Assembly: GCA_948567375.1 (NCBI GenBank)
Contig: OX419755.1
Span: forward strand, 27,223,001 to 27,287,000
From: Lunularia cruciata
Taxonomy: Eukaryota; Streptophyta; Marchantiopsida; Lunulariales; Lunulariaceae
DNA: 64,000 nt
Reading direction: 5' to 3'
Shown one piece after another: positions 38,201-51,099 of the stretch. Each line of letters begins with the position of its first letter. Position 1 is the first letter of the stretch. Below the pieces are notes generated by a model, which was given only the letters and a program-made list of their open reading frames with translations, made no database searches and was not told where the DNA came from. Made by a program: the position numbers and the translations under genes.

Positions 38201-41200
38201 GGTAATGGGATCCGCCTAGTTACAGGAGGATTTTGCCTTCTCAACACAGGATTTGGAAGATCAATTTGGGCTACCGTTGTCAATATCAACAGCCCGGTAG
38301 TTTCTGTCATCCACCACGGTGGATTAGTCTTAGAATCAAGACATTTACGGGAGCAAACATCTTCCGAACATCAGATGAGAAGACTACTGCCACTTGCCAG
38401 TTCTACTTGAACAAGGTACTCTGTTTGGACTAGTCTTAAACCTCTAATGATGGGAGCCTAGCAATTAGAAAATTTATAGGGATTCGGATACTTATACAGG
38501 ATTAATACGGCAAACGAGATTCTATCCAGACAAGTCTTTGTTCTGGTAATCGAATGACAGCAAGCGAAGCCAAATTAAATGAGAAGAACTTGAACATAGA
38601 AGACATACCTGGTTTCCAGCACTTGGGGCGAAATCTGCGTCTTTCGTTTTCAGCTTAGAGATGAGTTCACCTTTCCTCTTTGAACCAACAATTCCAAATC
38701 GTTGCATATCTGCCTGGAAATTAAAACTACGTGTAAGCACTGAACAATAAATCTGGATATTGATAGTTTGTAACAGTAACAAGTCCTCTGCACAGCTGTT
38801 TATTGTAAGCACCTACTAACTCCAAAAACTGTACACTGCATCGCAGAATGAACTTGATGTTTAATCAAACGTGTAACGCTCCAAATTACAGTTGCAATTT
38901 ACAATCATTAAGACAGTATCAAAACGTCATAGCATGAGGTGAAGCTTCCTAAAATAGATCGGAACATATCTATCTGTGTGTAGAAAATGGAGCACTGGCA
39001 GAGCAGTAAAGCTTCAGATGCAGCTTTGTAGATTCGTCCTTTCAAGAAGATTAGCATAAATTAACCAACAAGCAGACAAGTTGCCACGATACATACCACC
39101 TGTTCTAGGGGGAGAGATATTTCACTGTCACGTGTAAATCAGTAGTGACTAATAAAACTACATTGAGGTGTGGACCACACTAAAATTTGTTGAGAAAACC
39201 GTACCTTCACCCATGTTGCAGCCTCAGCAGCTAGCTCTGAAGAGACATTTGGTGCCGGCTCAAGTTCAAACTCCAGATCGCTATCATCCTCCTGGAGTAC
39301 GATAATTATCTCAAGACAAACTTCAATCAAGAGGCAAAAATTACATTCAAATTCTATCCACATAGATAGAATGCAAGACAACGAATGCTTCCACAAATTT
39401 ACCTCAAGAGTGAACCACACTAGCTCCTTCAAACAATCATCCGGGTAGGTTCGCTAGTATCCACCCTCGAATGGGTGGGCTATTTTATTGTAAGTAATGA
39501 CATGTAAAACCTTGAAAGGAGACAAAATATTGAAAATGTGATCTTAATTCTTTCTTTTTTAAATTGGAGAATTGTACGGTGATAGGCATGAGTACTTTGA
39601 CACATCAAGTGGTAAGAGCCTCCTATGTTTCTTGAAGTGTAGAGAACTATAGTTGGTTCCGTGTGAGCTAACTGCACTAAGTATAAACAGCGTGAAAGGT
39701 AGCAGCACAGCTTTTTTAGGGGGGAGTCAAAAGCAAGCTCAATATGGTCGTCCTATTGAAGATGGAGACGTACCAAGAGTTCTGCATCGTCCTCATATGT
39801 ATCTTCCAATTCCGCGCGGTATGCGATATGTCTCCACAAAGCTTGATATTCTCGGGCACAATTTATGCCCGTAGAGGACTTCTTCGCCAGGGCATTAAAG
39901 TCAAGCTTCGCAGTATCACACCTCGCGATCTCACGAATGAGTCCCATGACTGTCACCGCGCTATACCTGCACAAGAATGCAGAAACCATGCAGTCTTAGT
40001 AACGTATTTGAGCAATGGCTTCCTTCCATTCGAAGAACGGGGGATCCATAACCATTTAGTAGGGAACCGAGAATATGCACATGGAAGTAATGAAATGCAC
40101 GCATGACGTTACTGGACTGATCTGACTCTGACAAATGATATTAACCCAGTAAAGACGTCATAACTACCAGTTACATAGAGAGATCAGCATGCGTAAATCT
40201 GCATGCAGGGTTAGTATGATGTCTCTGATGCACAGGTATAGGTACCTGCAGTACATACTTAGTGCAAGCAAGTGTAACCTTGAGAGAGGAGCATGACGTG
40301 GTGAGAGTTTGAGCATGTTAGTGCATAAGACATGAACTGCCCGAGTCTCAAAAACTATGAGACCCCCCCGGAGTGAGGGTATGAGGACTGGGATTAATCC
40401 CTGCATGCTCTATGTCAGCATGAGCCCGTCAACACTACAAAACACAATAAGGAAGAAGCAGTCTTTTCATATTAAATCTGCACGATAACACCCACGACTT
40501 CGTCAGTGCCCTGCGGAATGCCAAAATAGCTGGATACAGCGCCAGTATCGCCCGTCCCGAGATTCTGTTATTTTGCTCATGAATGCCAAGGAGGTCCCAA
40601 GTCTTAGTAACGTATGCAGAAGATAAAAAAAATAATCAAGCTGAAATGGAAGACCGTGAAATCTTTCAGTCTAAGGGAAATATGTCATTGTGAAGTTATA
40701 CAGCATTCAGGAGAGTCTAACCCCGAAACCTGAACGCTTAATCAGTGAGGAAGATACAAGAAAAGCTACGTCTGACAAAAACAAAGCAAGAGCCTCGAAG
40801 AACGTAAACGTAAAGCTCGGGAGCAAGAGGCCATATCCGTAGCCAAAATATACTGACATCACCAACGCACTTCTGTACACTCTATATTTCCTCCTAATGA
40901 TATACAAAATGTCCAGGCTGAAATGCAACTCTTCTGCAGCCAGACTAAGCATGGGTACGTTATTTCTTCCGCGGGCAAGGTGCAAGCGCAGTTATAGCAC
41001 TGCTGGAACTTAATAGAGATCGAACTCGTAGCCCTCGCAGACTCCGCAGGTACGAGTCACCGATGTAAAAACATGGCACGTAGCTAGATTGGAAATGCTT
41101 GCCTGCTTATCGGCAAGCCTCACAGAAGTAGCATCAGGAACTCACGCGCAACGCAAGTGTGCCAGCAAATTTCCTTGATGTCCTCACGAGTTCATGCTCT

Positions 41201-41756
41201 CTTTAATTTCTCCAAGAACGAAGGCACCAAACAGACGAGACGGGGTGGCATTCACACTCTAGCACATACAAAAAGCATCTAACGTTTCTGTTTAAAGGAG
41301 CTCAACACCGTCGATAATGTCTGTAACCTGCTTCAGCCCAAAATTCTCAAACAGCTCCAAATTGGCTCCCAAAACTGAAATGGCACATCTCCACCGGGGA
41401 AGGCCCGCCCCCAGCCAGCCAGTAGCAATTGAAATTCCAATATTCACCAACAATAAACACATGAATGCGCAACAACGACGACTGGACAAGCGCCTATCAA
41501 TACAGCCACAATCACTGATCTACAACTACATTCAAGCAGCATAGTAAAACAGAAAGAATAGTTTATAGCTGACCAGCTGGCGCAAATTCAGCCTCCGACC
41601 ACCGAAGCTTGTGTCCATCCATCCGTATCCTCAAATACAAGAAAGCAATCCCGACAATTGAACAAGAGAAATAAACGAGGAAAAACACGAAGTGCGAAAC
41701 TACCTGCGTAGAATTTGTCCTATTTCCAACTCCGAGAGAGTGCCTTTCTTCCCCAT
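35209..41756 (-). CDS. DRMY1: DRMY1-like single SANT/Myb-domain nuclear protein, 6 exons
   Basis: This resembles the plant homeodomain-like/Myb proteins DRMY1 (At1g58220) and DP1 (At1g09710), nuclear growth regulators that affect translation capacity and organ size in Arabidopsis. Exons are 41704-41756, 39774-39966, 39205-39291, 38609-38713, 36819-37145 and 35209-36417. They total 1974 nt and 657 aa, with every phase closing. The ATG at 41756 (MGKKGTLSELEIGQILRR) fits the start of relatives. Family landmarks are STGINCAREYQALWRHIAYR in exon 2, the acidic EDDSDLEFELEP in exon 3, and one SANT/Myb repeat with KRKLWTPEEDQELIAAVEK and GEGNWTNILK. The repeat continues across the last intron into RWALIRKRR. 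The final ~390 residues are Gly/Ser/Ala/Val-rich and look disordered. Introns 1 (1.7 kb) and 4 (1.5 kb) are long and hold interspersed repeats. The family call is firm; orthology to DRMY1 versus DP1 cannot be decided. Confidence 0.88.
37672..37895. repeat. Interspersed-repeat cores C and D plus an AATGTAAACATGATATTG repeat (DRMY1-like intron 4)
   Basis: Two cores at about 37,680-37,730 and 37,780-37,830 share GATCCAGAACTCATTAAATG and an upstream GTTCGA...GG block. They resemble the core of copies A and B. Between and after them, AATGTAAACATGATAT recurs several times with slight changes. The cluster lies inside the intron 37146-38608. Confidence 0.75.
40025..40065. repeat. Interspersed-repeat core E (DRMY1-like intron 1)
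   Basis: The stretch contains TTCGAAGAACGGGGGATCCA, nearly identical to core D at 37,795-37,815, and then diverges. It lies in the 1.7 kb first intron. Confidence 0.6.
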
Positions 41757-42691
41757 TCTGAGAACGAAGAATTATCGATCGCACTCGATCCGCCCGCTCC
41801 CCTGCACTCCACGGCATCACTCGTCAGTACTCAAGGGGGAGGAGCGTCTCGAGGCATCACTGCACTGCTCAAGGGAGCTTTGCGACCTTCCGACCAATTA
41901 CATCAGACCTGATACCGAACCTACGGTACGGGGAACCTGGTAGGTATCGACGCAGCAATTCAATAACCTGGTGGGGATTGGGAACCTGGTAGGGATTGCG
42001 GAACGGCGCGTGGGAACAGACGAAACTGTTGACGGGAATGCCCGCAGCTGTTCCCGATATGTTGAAAGCAGTCACTGTTCAATAATTTCCGGCCCAGATT
42101 CCATTCTGTTCTGCGCATCTTTTCCTTACAGCAGCAGGAGGCCTTGTCTCGCTAGCTTTGCTCCACGGTCACGACTAATAAGGTGAAACGTGCGATCCTT
42201 GATATGTCTGGATCATCCATGTCAAATATTGCAGCCCACAGTGGAGAGAGTGACGGAGATTGCTCAGTGAGATAAACTACTTGCAGCGCGGGAGTCTAAT
42301 CTTGGGTTTAATGTTTCGGAAGCTTTTGCTTACGCCTGTACAGACGAGACCATGATTCATGCGATTTGCAATATCTGTCGTTGAGAACCAAATGTTCCAC
42401 CAATTAGCATGAACGCTTGCCTTCCTCCCGATTCTCGTACGTAGGACCTTTCTAATCACTGCTTGGAAGGGTCTCATCCACGCTCTACTTGAAATTAAGA
42501 GTAATTCGGGCGTTTCTGATTAATTTATGTAGCTGAATTTAGAGCACAAATGGAGAAGAAATGGAGTTATGTTGCTTCTGTACAGAGTTGTAATAGTCAA
42601 TGATATACTGAATACTTTTCCTTGTTCAATTATTCACCCCATTTCCAGCAATTAACAACCATTTCTCAAGTCCTGATCTCGAAAAGAGATA
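41757..42691. other. Divergent intergenic region between the DRMY1-like gene and the LEA-like ORF
   Basis: About 0.9 kb that should contain both 5' flanks. A short near-repeat of GGGAACCTGGTAGG occurs three times around 41930-42000. No supported coding sequence or RNA gene is seen. Confidence 0.55.
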
Positions 42692-43078
42692 ATGGCCGAA
42701 GCAAGCTCCCTCCAGAAGGATCAGGCGAGGGAGAAAGAGAAGGTCGAAGCTGCTAAAGTGAAAGCCGCACAGGTTCAAGCAGACAAGGACGCCGCTTCTG
42801 CAAGCTCAGAAGCAGCAAGACAAGCTAAGGAAACGGCTGCCCTCGAGAAGGCTAAGGCCGAGAAAGCAGCTGCTGCGAAAGCCGCTCTTGATAGAGGTGC
42901 AGCGAAGGAGAAACAAGCAGAGGCCGCGGCGGCCCGAAGGGCTGCTGCGGACAAGGCTAAAGAAGACGCAGCGAACAAGATTAGAGAAGAAAGGGCGGCT
43001 AAAGAGACTAGAGCCGAAGGAGGTGCAGCCGTTCAGGCCAGGAAGGCCGGGAGAGGAGCAACCAGCGGAAAGCCATGA
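42692..43078 (+). CDS. Small Ala/Lys/Glu-rich helical protein, LEA-like, intronless
   Basis: An intact 128-codon ORF begins in a good plant start context (ATA ATG GCC). The protein has 45 Ala and many Lys, Glu, Arg and Gln, and contains no Cys, His, Phe, Trp or Tyr. It reads as one long charged amphipathic helix from about residue 8 to 105, followed by a Gly-rich basic tail ending SGKP. This composition resembles late-embryogenesis-abundant proteins (group 3/4), which protect cells during drying and are abundant in bryophytes. No diagnostic motif was identified, so the family is inference. Alternatives are a ribosome- or membrane-associated coiled coil, or a lineage-specific gene. Codon use and GC content resemble the other genes rather than the AT-rich DNA to the right. 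Confidence 0.6.
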   Translation: MAEASSLQKDQAREKEKVEAAKVKAAQVQADKDAASASSEAARQAKETAALEKAKAEKAAAAKAALDRGAAKEKQAEAAAARRAAADKAKEDAANKIREERAAKETRAEGGAAVQARKAGRGATSGKP

Positions 43079-45100
43079 ATAATAAATCCATTTGCTCCTC
43101 TTTCGAAGTACAAGCAGAAGTGTGCTCGTAGTGCCAGCTTTAACACATGTTTCAATTGCAATATGTCGCGGCGTTACGCGCCTTCAACGATGTGGATCCG
43201 ACAAACAAAATATGCATTTCTTCTTCGGATGACTACTGGCGTTGAGACCAAGACGACGGAGCGGGCAGGATTCTGATTCTTTGTCTCTGTACCGGTAGCC
43301 ATCCACTGGCCGTCAAATCTGTTGTAGATGATGATATTCAAAGTGCAACTTGTCTTAGAGAAATGACGTCAAATAACCTCACAACCCGCAGCAGTGCTAC
43401 ATGTACGTTCTTACCGTTTATCCTCTTACAACAAAAATCTGCAGAAGATTGATTCTTGCTGGACCTTTCATTAGTCTTCTTCATTCACGGCTATCCGACG
43501 TCCAAACTTCTCGTCTAACTTCAGACTGAACTATCGTAAAGTCTGACTACATCATAACGTTCCTGTCCTTCATTTTATTAAGAATTCTTCACGCCAATGA
43601 AGAAGCCAGTGGGAACGGAACTTAGGGGTCAAGAAATTGATCGCGGTATCTACGTCGAAATAATGATTGCAATAATGGAAACAAATGCGGATATCTAGGC
43701 TTGCCTGCAGCAATTGCAATCGATCAATCAGGTGTACCCCGATGTATTTTGTCGATTTACCTTTGATGTAGAACTAGCTTCCAGCTTCACGGTTTGTCAC
43801 TAAGACGTAGCGTGCAAACATAAAGAATCACCCATAGTACTAGTTTCTGTGTGCACTCATTAGGTGATTAAGTATAATGTACTTACACCTACAGAAAGTA
43901 GTAAGTTGCACGAGACAGAGGAAATTCAGTTTGCACGAAGCACTTTGTACCAGAGCAATTGTAAACTTGATCAACGAACATTATATACTGTCACCGCAAA
44001 ACTGCTGCTCTTGTTACGAAGTCATACCTGAAATCTCTAATTAAAATTCCAACTTTTGAAGGCTAGATCCTGATTACTTCGAGTAAATCAGTCCATATGC
44101 CCATCTTGATCGAGGTTCAGCAAAATTACAGCAGTCATTATGTTCACTATATCTACGTTCATTCAATTCTACACACCGCCTTCATGTCCCCATTCTTCCT
44201 CAGTTCTTCATGGACGAACACGACCCAACTGTCGCTTGACAGGATGAGAACACTATCTGCCGTAACGTCGTCTTTGTCAACCCTTGCTTCAGGCCGTGTT
44301 TACAGGTGTGGATTCCTGTCTAACTTGAGTATGAAGTGATCAATGCAATAAGTCTGGGAGTCCACTCTCTGAAGATTAACTTGAGTCCACAAAGGCGACC
44401 TCCTTGGTTCAATCGAATCGCCACAAATCTTCCTTCCTATACAAAAATACAATGCGCGTTATACAGTTCAGGAAACAGACATTGTATAAATTTATTCCGC
44501 TGTGCTTTAGCTACAGCGTATACATCATAATAGATCGAAGTTACAATTCTCACCGTGGTAAGTCCTGTTCTGACCAATGAAGAATTAAACAGCACAAGTT
44601 TTGTTCCGCAGCTGATTAAGGAAGTGAGAACCTTCCCCTATTTCTAACTCCACGTTACCGGCAAGCCAGGATTAGTCTGGATTCTGAGTCGCTGAAGTCT
44701 ATTTCAGCCAGCGCAAGTGCACAACTCCACTGATATTCTCATCGGTGATGACAGTCCTCCGTGGGCCACCGCTCCTCAAGAAACTGACGACAAGCCAAGA
44801 CAACTATTCATCACACTTCCGAACACAACAACGATCAGAAGACGGATTCAGATCGCATTCGCAGCCACGTCCGGCTGTGCAGCCAGACCGGACGCGGACC
44901 ATGCCATGTCAGCGTTAAACTGACCGGGTACGAACCGGCGTTTTAGCATGTTCTCGTTAAATAATACCGACCGGGTAGAAATCTGTTGCGGGCACTTAAT
45001 GTAGAATATCGGCTAGTGACCTCCGTTTGCATGGATCACGAGAATGCCCCTGAATTAGAAATTTGGCTCTGTAGTGATTCTCTTTTCACACCGAGAAATA
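43079..45100. other. Non-coding stretch after the LEA-like ORF
   Basis: About 2 kb of moderate GC content with only short ORFs of up to 80 codons and no recognisable domain. It ends at a sharp shift to AT-rich sequence. Nothing else is supported. Confidence 0.5.
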
Positions 45101-47800
45101 GTCCGAATTAGAATCAAAGCCTATAGTGATTCTTTACTCAGACATAATTAAGGTTTCTCTTCGTTGAACAAGGGAATTTCGAGTTTAGTAAAGACACCAA
45201 GCAATTTTATATATACATGAAAATTAATTAGTATACATTTATTCGATATACTTTAAATTTTCTCTTTTGTTACCCTACATGCTACATGGGGTCTTTATTA
45301 AAATGTGAAGTTTATAGTCATTCTACTCGTATGTCATGTATCGTATACTGTGTAGATATGTAAAAGTGTGTTTTATTTATGTCTTATTCATAATTTTTAC
45401 GGAATAATCATTTTGATGTTATATGTTTTGCCGAAAATTATTTTTCTATTTATCTATTACTCAATATATAATTTTTATGATTATAACTCATAATTTATTG
45501 CATTATATGGAAATAGATCATATTAGTTCAACAATTTTGAATTCAGCTCATCCATTAATTTATCTTTATCTCACCTAACAAACTTAAGTAGCATGAGAAA
45601 TGTTGTACAACATATATTTCTATCAAGAAGGATCTTCTGTTTCAATTTACAACTTGAACATCCCTTAACACTACAATTTGGAAATAATTCTTAAATATGA
45701 GATTTAAAAAAAAAATTTAAGAATTTTCAATTTCCCAGCAGTTTTATCTTTTTCTAAATTATTAAAATCATAATAATATTTATTTAAAAATAAAATAATA
45801 ATAATTTAAAAATATAATATATGTCAAAATTGAAGATGTTAAAATCAATTTCAGATAACTTTTTATTACTGTTTTTGTATACATTTATTTATTTATTTTA
45901 TTTTTGAACCTAAACATAAAATACAAATAATAGATTGTTGAAGAATAAAAGCTACACATAAATTATATTATTTATTACATCTAATAATAATTAAAAATTA
46001 ATTAAGTTTTTTTTTGCATTACATCTTTGCATATCTTAAGTTTGCTTTTTGTATGCAAATAACCTTATACTAGAAGTATGACGTTAAGAGAGAAATGAAA
46101 ATCGCAACAAGGAAAAGTAAATAGAAATTCACAATAACTTCATCTTATACTTTTGAAGATAATAATTTTTCAATTTTGAATTTAAATTTGAATGAAAAAT
46201 CTGAATAAATATGCTAACTACTATTTTTTCTAAGAGCAAATGTAAAGTTTTATAAGTTTCCTCTTTATATTATATTTATTTTATTTTAATATAATTATTA
46301 TTTTAAATATAAATAGATTCTCCTGAATTCACATTAAAAAGTTCAATGTGACTACTTATAATAGAATATTATAAACTTGTAACATTCCAAATGAACCGCT
46401 TACTATATACACACTTACACTAAATCAAAAGCAAAATATAACTTTATGAATCAGGTGTAGAACTTAGTCATACTTTCAACTATTCCACCAATTTCAAAAG
46501 TAGCAACTATTACTATATTATGTATTATAAGAGTAAAGAAGTGGTATCATTTATTCCATTTTCATGGATCATATACATGTTGATCATTCCATCAATTTCA
46601 TAATGAGCAACTATCATTCTCTTATATATTATAAGATTAAGGAGATGTATCATAAGTATGCATTATTTGTTCCCTTTTCATGGAACCCTTGAACCATCTC
46701 CTAACCTACTTTCTATATGGCTTTGTAAATATAGGAGGAACCAAACCAAATAGTTTACCCAAAGGGCAAAGAAAAAGGAATACAAAGGACAACTAAGTGC
46801 AAGAACAAGGCACAAAGAGGAAGGCAAGATCTATATCCAGAATTACAACCGGATGCAAAGGAGACGAGATCAAAGTAACTAGACTGGGTGATATAAGTCT
46901 TCTATATGTATATTTTGAAGACAGGGAGGAAGGTCCTAGATGTGATATGACTTCTTACTATTGCTATAGGTTTATGAAGACCCAAAGCTTGAAAGCATTA
47001 TAAAATGATTGGTACTCTACTAAAAATATAAGGTAAGTATGACATGCAAACAACCAAAACTTGTTTTCCTTGTAAGGATCCTTGTGTTTCTTCTCAAATG
47101 AGTTTATAATGATGACAAGTATACCCAAAAATCTTTAAAGTCAAGGGTACAAAGGAATCAATATTTGTAGTGGTATATGACGGTTTTCCTTACCCCTAGT
47201 GGCAATTGTTGATATTGCTCTTTTAAGATTGAGACTTGTGCCAATGACTTTACTTATAGGAGGTTTGAAATTATCATATCAAATAGAGCTGTTTTTTATG
47301 AAAAGTATTATATTTATTATCAGTAGTTGAGGAGGGGATCTAGGTAAGTCCAACCACAGCTAAATTTGTACTTAGGGTTATATAGATTATAGGATCTATA
47401 CCATTATGTCTCAAATAGGCTCATGAACTCTAATGTGCTCTCTACCTAATGCACATGTATATTGTACTTATCATATGGGGATTTACAAGCATATTGATTT
47501 AGTAGGTATAAAATTGTTGGATATTATTAACCCAACTATAAAAGGAATGCTTTAGTAAACTCCTCATATGTAAAGCAAAAATTCTCAAAAAATTCTAAAT
47601 TGAAGGGGGAAGCAAAGAGCCTCTCCTTCCTCAAGAGAGGATCAAAGCTTCATCAAGAATGTGTAATGAGGATATGAGTAGGGGGGTGAGAGTGCATATG
47701 TTCATTAAGCTTCACCTTCATCTTCATAGATCCACTAAACTCCTCTAAAGTCTTCTTATAGGTTAAGGATAAGAAATCTCTAGAAGTAGTGAGTATATGA
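45101..47800. other. Very AT-rich intergenic DNA
   Basis: From about 45.1 to 46.7 kb the sequence is dominated by A and T, with long T, A and ATAATA runs. From 46.7 kb it becomes somewhat less AT-rich, but I still see no gene. The 68-codon ORF at 46797 has no recognisable similarity. Confidence 0.6.
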
Positions 47801-47827
47801 AGCAAGGACAAATAATAGATCAAGTGT

Positions 47828-48500
47828 CATGTGTATAAACATCACTACACAACATACATCACTATCAACATCACAAATTATAGAGGCACAACTCACACAT
47901 AAATCATACACGAACTCTAAAGTACCACAAATTAGTTTGTTTACACAACTCAATCAGATCAATACTTGATCTATCACTGAATAATCTACCAACAACTGGG
48001 CATTGATTACAATCAAGCCACACCCACTCTAGCTAAGAGATCCAGGTGATGCTCATCGGCCTCTGTCCACCATAGCCAAGAACTCAAAGGCTCAACATCA
48101 GAGAAGTGAGCTCTCTAGAGTTGCACTTCAAAAGTATATCACCTAGACTCGACCTAGGTCTCAAACCCTAATGGTCTAGCTAACTATACACCCAAAAATG
48201 CAAGTGATAGTGGGCACTACCATGTATTCAGTACCCTAAACATGAAATCTGACCGTCTACAAGTAGCCTATGAGTAACTCCTAAAATACTCCTGACTACC
48301 AACACTACTACTCAAGAGTCTAAGCAATCTAGGTACAATGCTATGAATGGCATGATAGTTGTCGTATGTATATACATCGCTACACAAATATATATCAATA
48401 TTAACATCACACACTATAGAAGCACAACTCACACATAAGTCATACATGGACTCTAAAGTTGCACAATTGCTCCCTAATTGGCGGTTAGATCTCTCTAACT
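47828..48500. repeat. Dispersed repeat, left copy, with an internal short duplication
   Basis: The block from about 47,930 to 48,400 matches 52,920-53,380 in the same orientation at roughly three-quarters identity by eye, for example GGCTCAACATCA and CCCTAAACA landmarks. Inside it, a ~110-bp segment near 47,828 recurs near 48,366 (GAGGCACAACTCACACATAA compared with GAAGCACAACTCACACATAA). Confidence 0.75.
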
Positions 48501-48689
48501 CCAAATAGCCATCTATTATAAATATATGGTAAACCCTACGGTGGGCAAAAGATCAGGAGGCCGGGTGTTGTCAAGCCTCATCGTTAGTTGCTTGTATGAA
48601 ATCTATACCATATAAAGGATAAACTAACTATAACTCAAGTACATCTAGGACATTACCACTATCCCTGTAATACCAAGAGCTAGCCATAT

Positions 48690-48960
48690 GATCTAGATGT
48701 GAAATTTGGTTTGGTAATATTTGGAATGATGTTATACATGATGGTCAAAATAGATTAGATGGAATTATCACCAAAAGAGTACTTCTACTAATAGAGCAAA
48801 AACCAAAATAGACTTGAAAACCTTAGAACCAATAGCTAGAAATATGATTTAAAGGTGAGAATTGGTTTGGTAACATATGGAAGGATATTACACATGATGG
48901 AATAAATAGATCAGAAAGTGGTATCACCAAAAGGGGACTTCTACTAATGGATTAGGAACC
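48690..48960. repeat. Tandem duplication, about 155-bp unit
   Basis: Two adjacent diverged copies start near 48,699 and 48,855 (TTGGTTTGGTAA) and share CATGATGG, TATCACCAAAAG and ACTTCTACTAATG in the same order. Confidence 0.75.
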
Positions 48961-49299
48961 TAAATATGCTTGAAATCTTTGAAGGCAATTTCGAAGGCCT
49001 AAACAAATGAATTAGGCCTCAAAAATGTGTTGATTCTTCCCCATAACAAAGGATAGGGTTGCCTTCCCTCCCCCCTACTTTTTCTTGTTGAGAGCTTTCC
49101 CACAGTACCTCACCCATGTGATTATGAGATTCCTACATGAAGATTCCCTAAAAGATCCCCTCTTATCAAAGCTTGTTTGACCAACTAGATAGGACCAGGA
49201 CCAACACATCATCCATCCAAGTAAGTAATCATGGGATGGAGCTTGCTGACATGTCACCTATTTGTGTGCCTAATCCTATGGTGGAGCTTCCTTAGAGGA

Positions 49300-49417
49300 G
49301 ATCCTCTTTGTCTATATAATAAAGAGAAGGTGATTCTTTGGGGCATCGGATTATTGAGTGTGAAATTTGTGTTTTCTCTCTTCTCTTGTCCCTGAAGTAT
49401 TACAATGGTATCAGAGC
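49300..49417 (+). mobile_element. LTR retrotransposon: LTR 3' end and initiator tRNA-Met primer-binding site
   Basis: TGGTATCAGAGC at 49406-49417 is the classic primer-binding site complementary to the 3' end of plant initiator tRNA-Met. Immediately upstream is a TATATAATAAAG box (about 49314) and a pyrimidine-rich stretch ending near TATTACA, as expected for the promoter and end of a 5' LTR. The left end of this LTR was not found with confidence; one candidate is TGTTGATTC near 49030. Decayed gag follows downstream. Confidence 0.7.
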
Positions 49418-50002
49418 AAGTGTTTTAGTCCAAGAGAGTGGATCACCCCTCTTGAAAGAACAAGAACTACTGAAATTGAGTAATTTGAGGTGGAGAACAT
49501 AGAGTAATTGTTAGACTTAGGAAGGACTTTAGAGAGCGGATGGGATGGATGTACCGGGAGGATAATTTCCCGCACGTAGCTTTCCATTCTTGAATCCATT
49601 CCACATCAAGGTTATGTACATCTAGTGTGAGCAAATGAGAGTATCGCTAGTTTATCACTTTGGAGCAGAATTCATGGACAAGGTGATGAACTCACCAAAC
49701 TCGGTGATTCCACTTGTGGTGGTATAAATAGAGAGTGGGATTTTACAATCTACATTCTATTATGATGTTATGGATGTAAATGTCCCAAATCCTCTTTCTT
49801 TCAACATTCAAGTAGAAATTCGTTATGTAGTGAGACCAAAAGTGATGTGTAGAGATTTTATGATTAGGAATTTTGGTGAGGAATATTATCAACAAGTGAT
49901 AGCTTTTGAGGTCCCAATGGTAGTTCTGATAGTTTGTGTGTCTTCTAGAGTGATCATATCAACTCTATATTAGGCATTAGCAATTGAGTGTTGCAAGAAC
50001 CA

Positions 50003-51003
50003 TGGATCCGCAATTCCAAGAGCTGGTGCAAGGAATGAAAGGGATGTTGAATGAATTTCAAGAGATTAAGATGACTATGGAGACATTACAAAGTCAAGTA
50101 TAGATCCTCAGGAATGATCAAGCAATGCAAGAAGAAGAGTCATCTCAAAACCTAATATCTACGATTGAAGTACTTGGAGAGGTACACTGTCAACAATGAA
50201 GCCACATGCTACTCCGGATGAAGAAGACTTGCAACATTGAGCCTTTTAAGGGGCAACATAAGATGGGAGTAGTGGAAAATTGGATCTCAAGAATGAATCA
50301 ATTTATTGTTCTCAACAGAGATCACGTAGCATGTTGCAGGCGTGTTTGCATGTGGGTACTTGACCAATAAAGCCCTCACATGGTATGATGCTTGGGAACA
50401 ATCCATGTTGGCAGAGAAAAGGGAGGTCACGTGGATAGCAATACAAGAAGGATTGCTGAAGAATTTCCAATCGGTGGATTTTGTGCAGATGGCCCAAATC
50501 CGACTACGGGGATTGAGACAAAAGAACAACATGCAAGAGTATGTGGAGGTATTTCTAGATCTACAAGTCACAATAACCGACATGAGTCCAATAGAGGCTC
50601 TCAACAATTTCAAATGAGGGTTGAAGGAGCGGATTTGCCAAGAAATCATGGTGCAAAATCCTCACATAGTATTTGAAGCCATTGCTTGTGCGCAAAGAAT
50701 AGCAAGAGCATTGGGTGGAGGTGAAGGAGTAGTTCCACCTCAACATTATCGGGCAGAAATGGCACACATGGGTGGACCAGTACCAATGGAATTGGGAAAC
50801 CTTTGATTTTGAGATCAAGGAGCACAACCGCTTCAAGGAGAGTGTGGACGGGAAGAAGAACAAAGAAATGGAGTTCCACAAGGAGAAGGAACTCGAGGAG
50901 AACAATGCCATTGTTACAATTGTGGCCATATTGGGCACATATCTACCAACTATTGTGCTCATTTCCCTAGAGGTCCTTGGCTTTCATACAGGCAATCTTT
51001 GAA
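50003..51003 (+). pseudogene. Decayed LTR-retrotransposon gag
   Basis: Starting with an ATG at about 50,003, the translated frames show a coiled N-terminus (ELVQGMKGMLNEFQEIK). A Retrotrans_gag-like core follows at about 50,340-50,700 (ALTWYDAWEQ and YVEVFLDLQ). A zinc-knuckle-like CYNCGHIGHI lies near 50,905. Stop codons and frame changes interrupt the reading, and the knuckle spacing is one residue too long. It lies about 0.6 kb after the primer-binding site, in the order expected for one element. No matching pol follows on this strand. Confidence 0.75.
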
Positions 51004-51099
51004 CAACATAGAGAGGTGTACTAAAGAAGAGGAGGTGAAAATCACTTCAAAAAATGAAGATCACCAATAAATGTACCTTGCGGTCTTACTGGCTCAATA

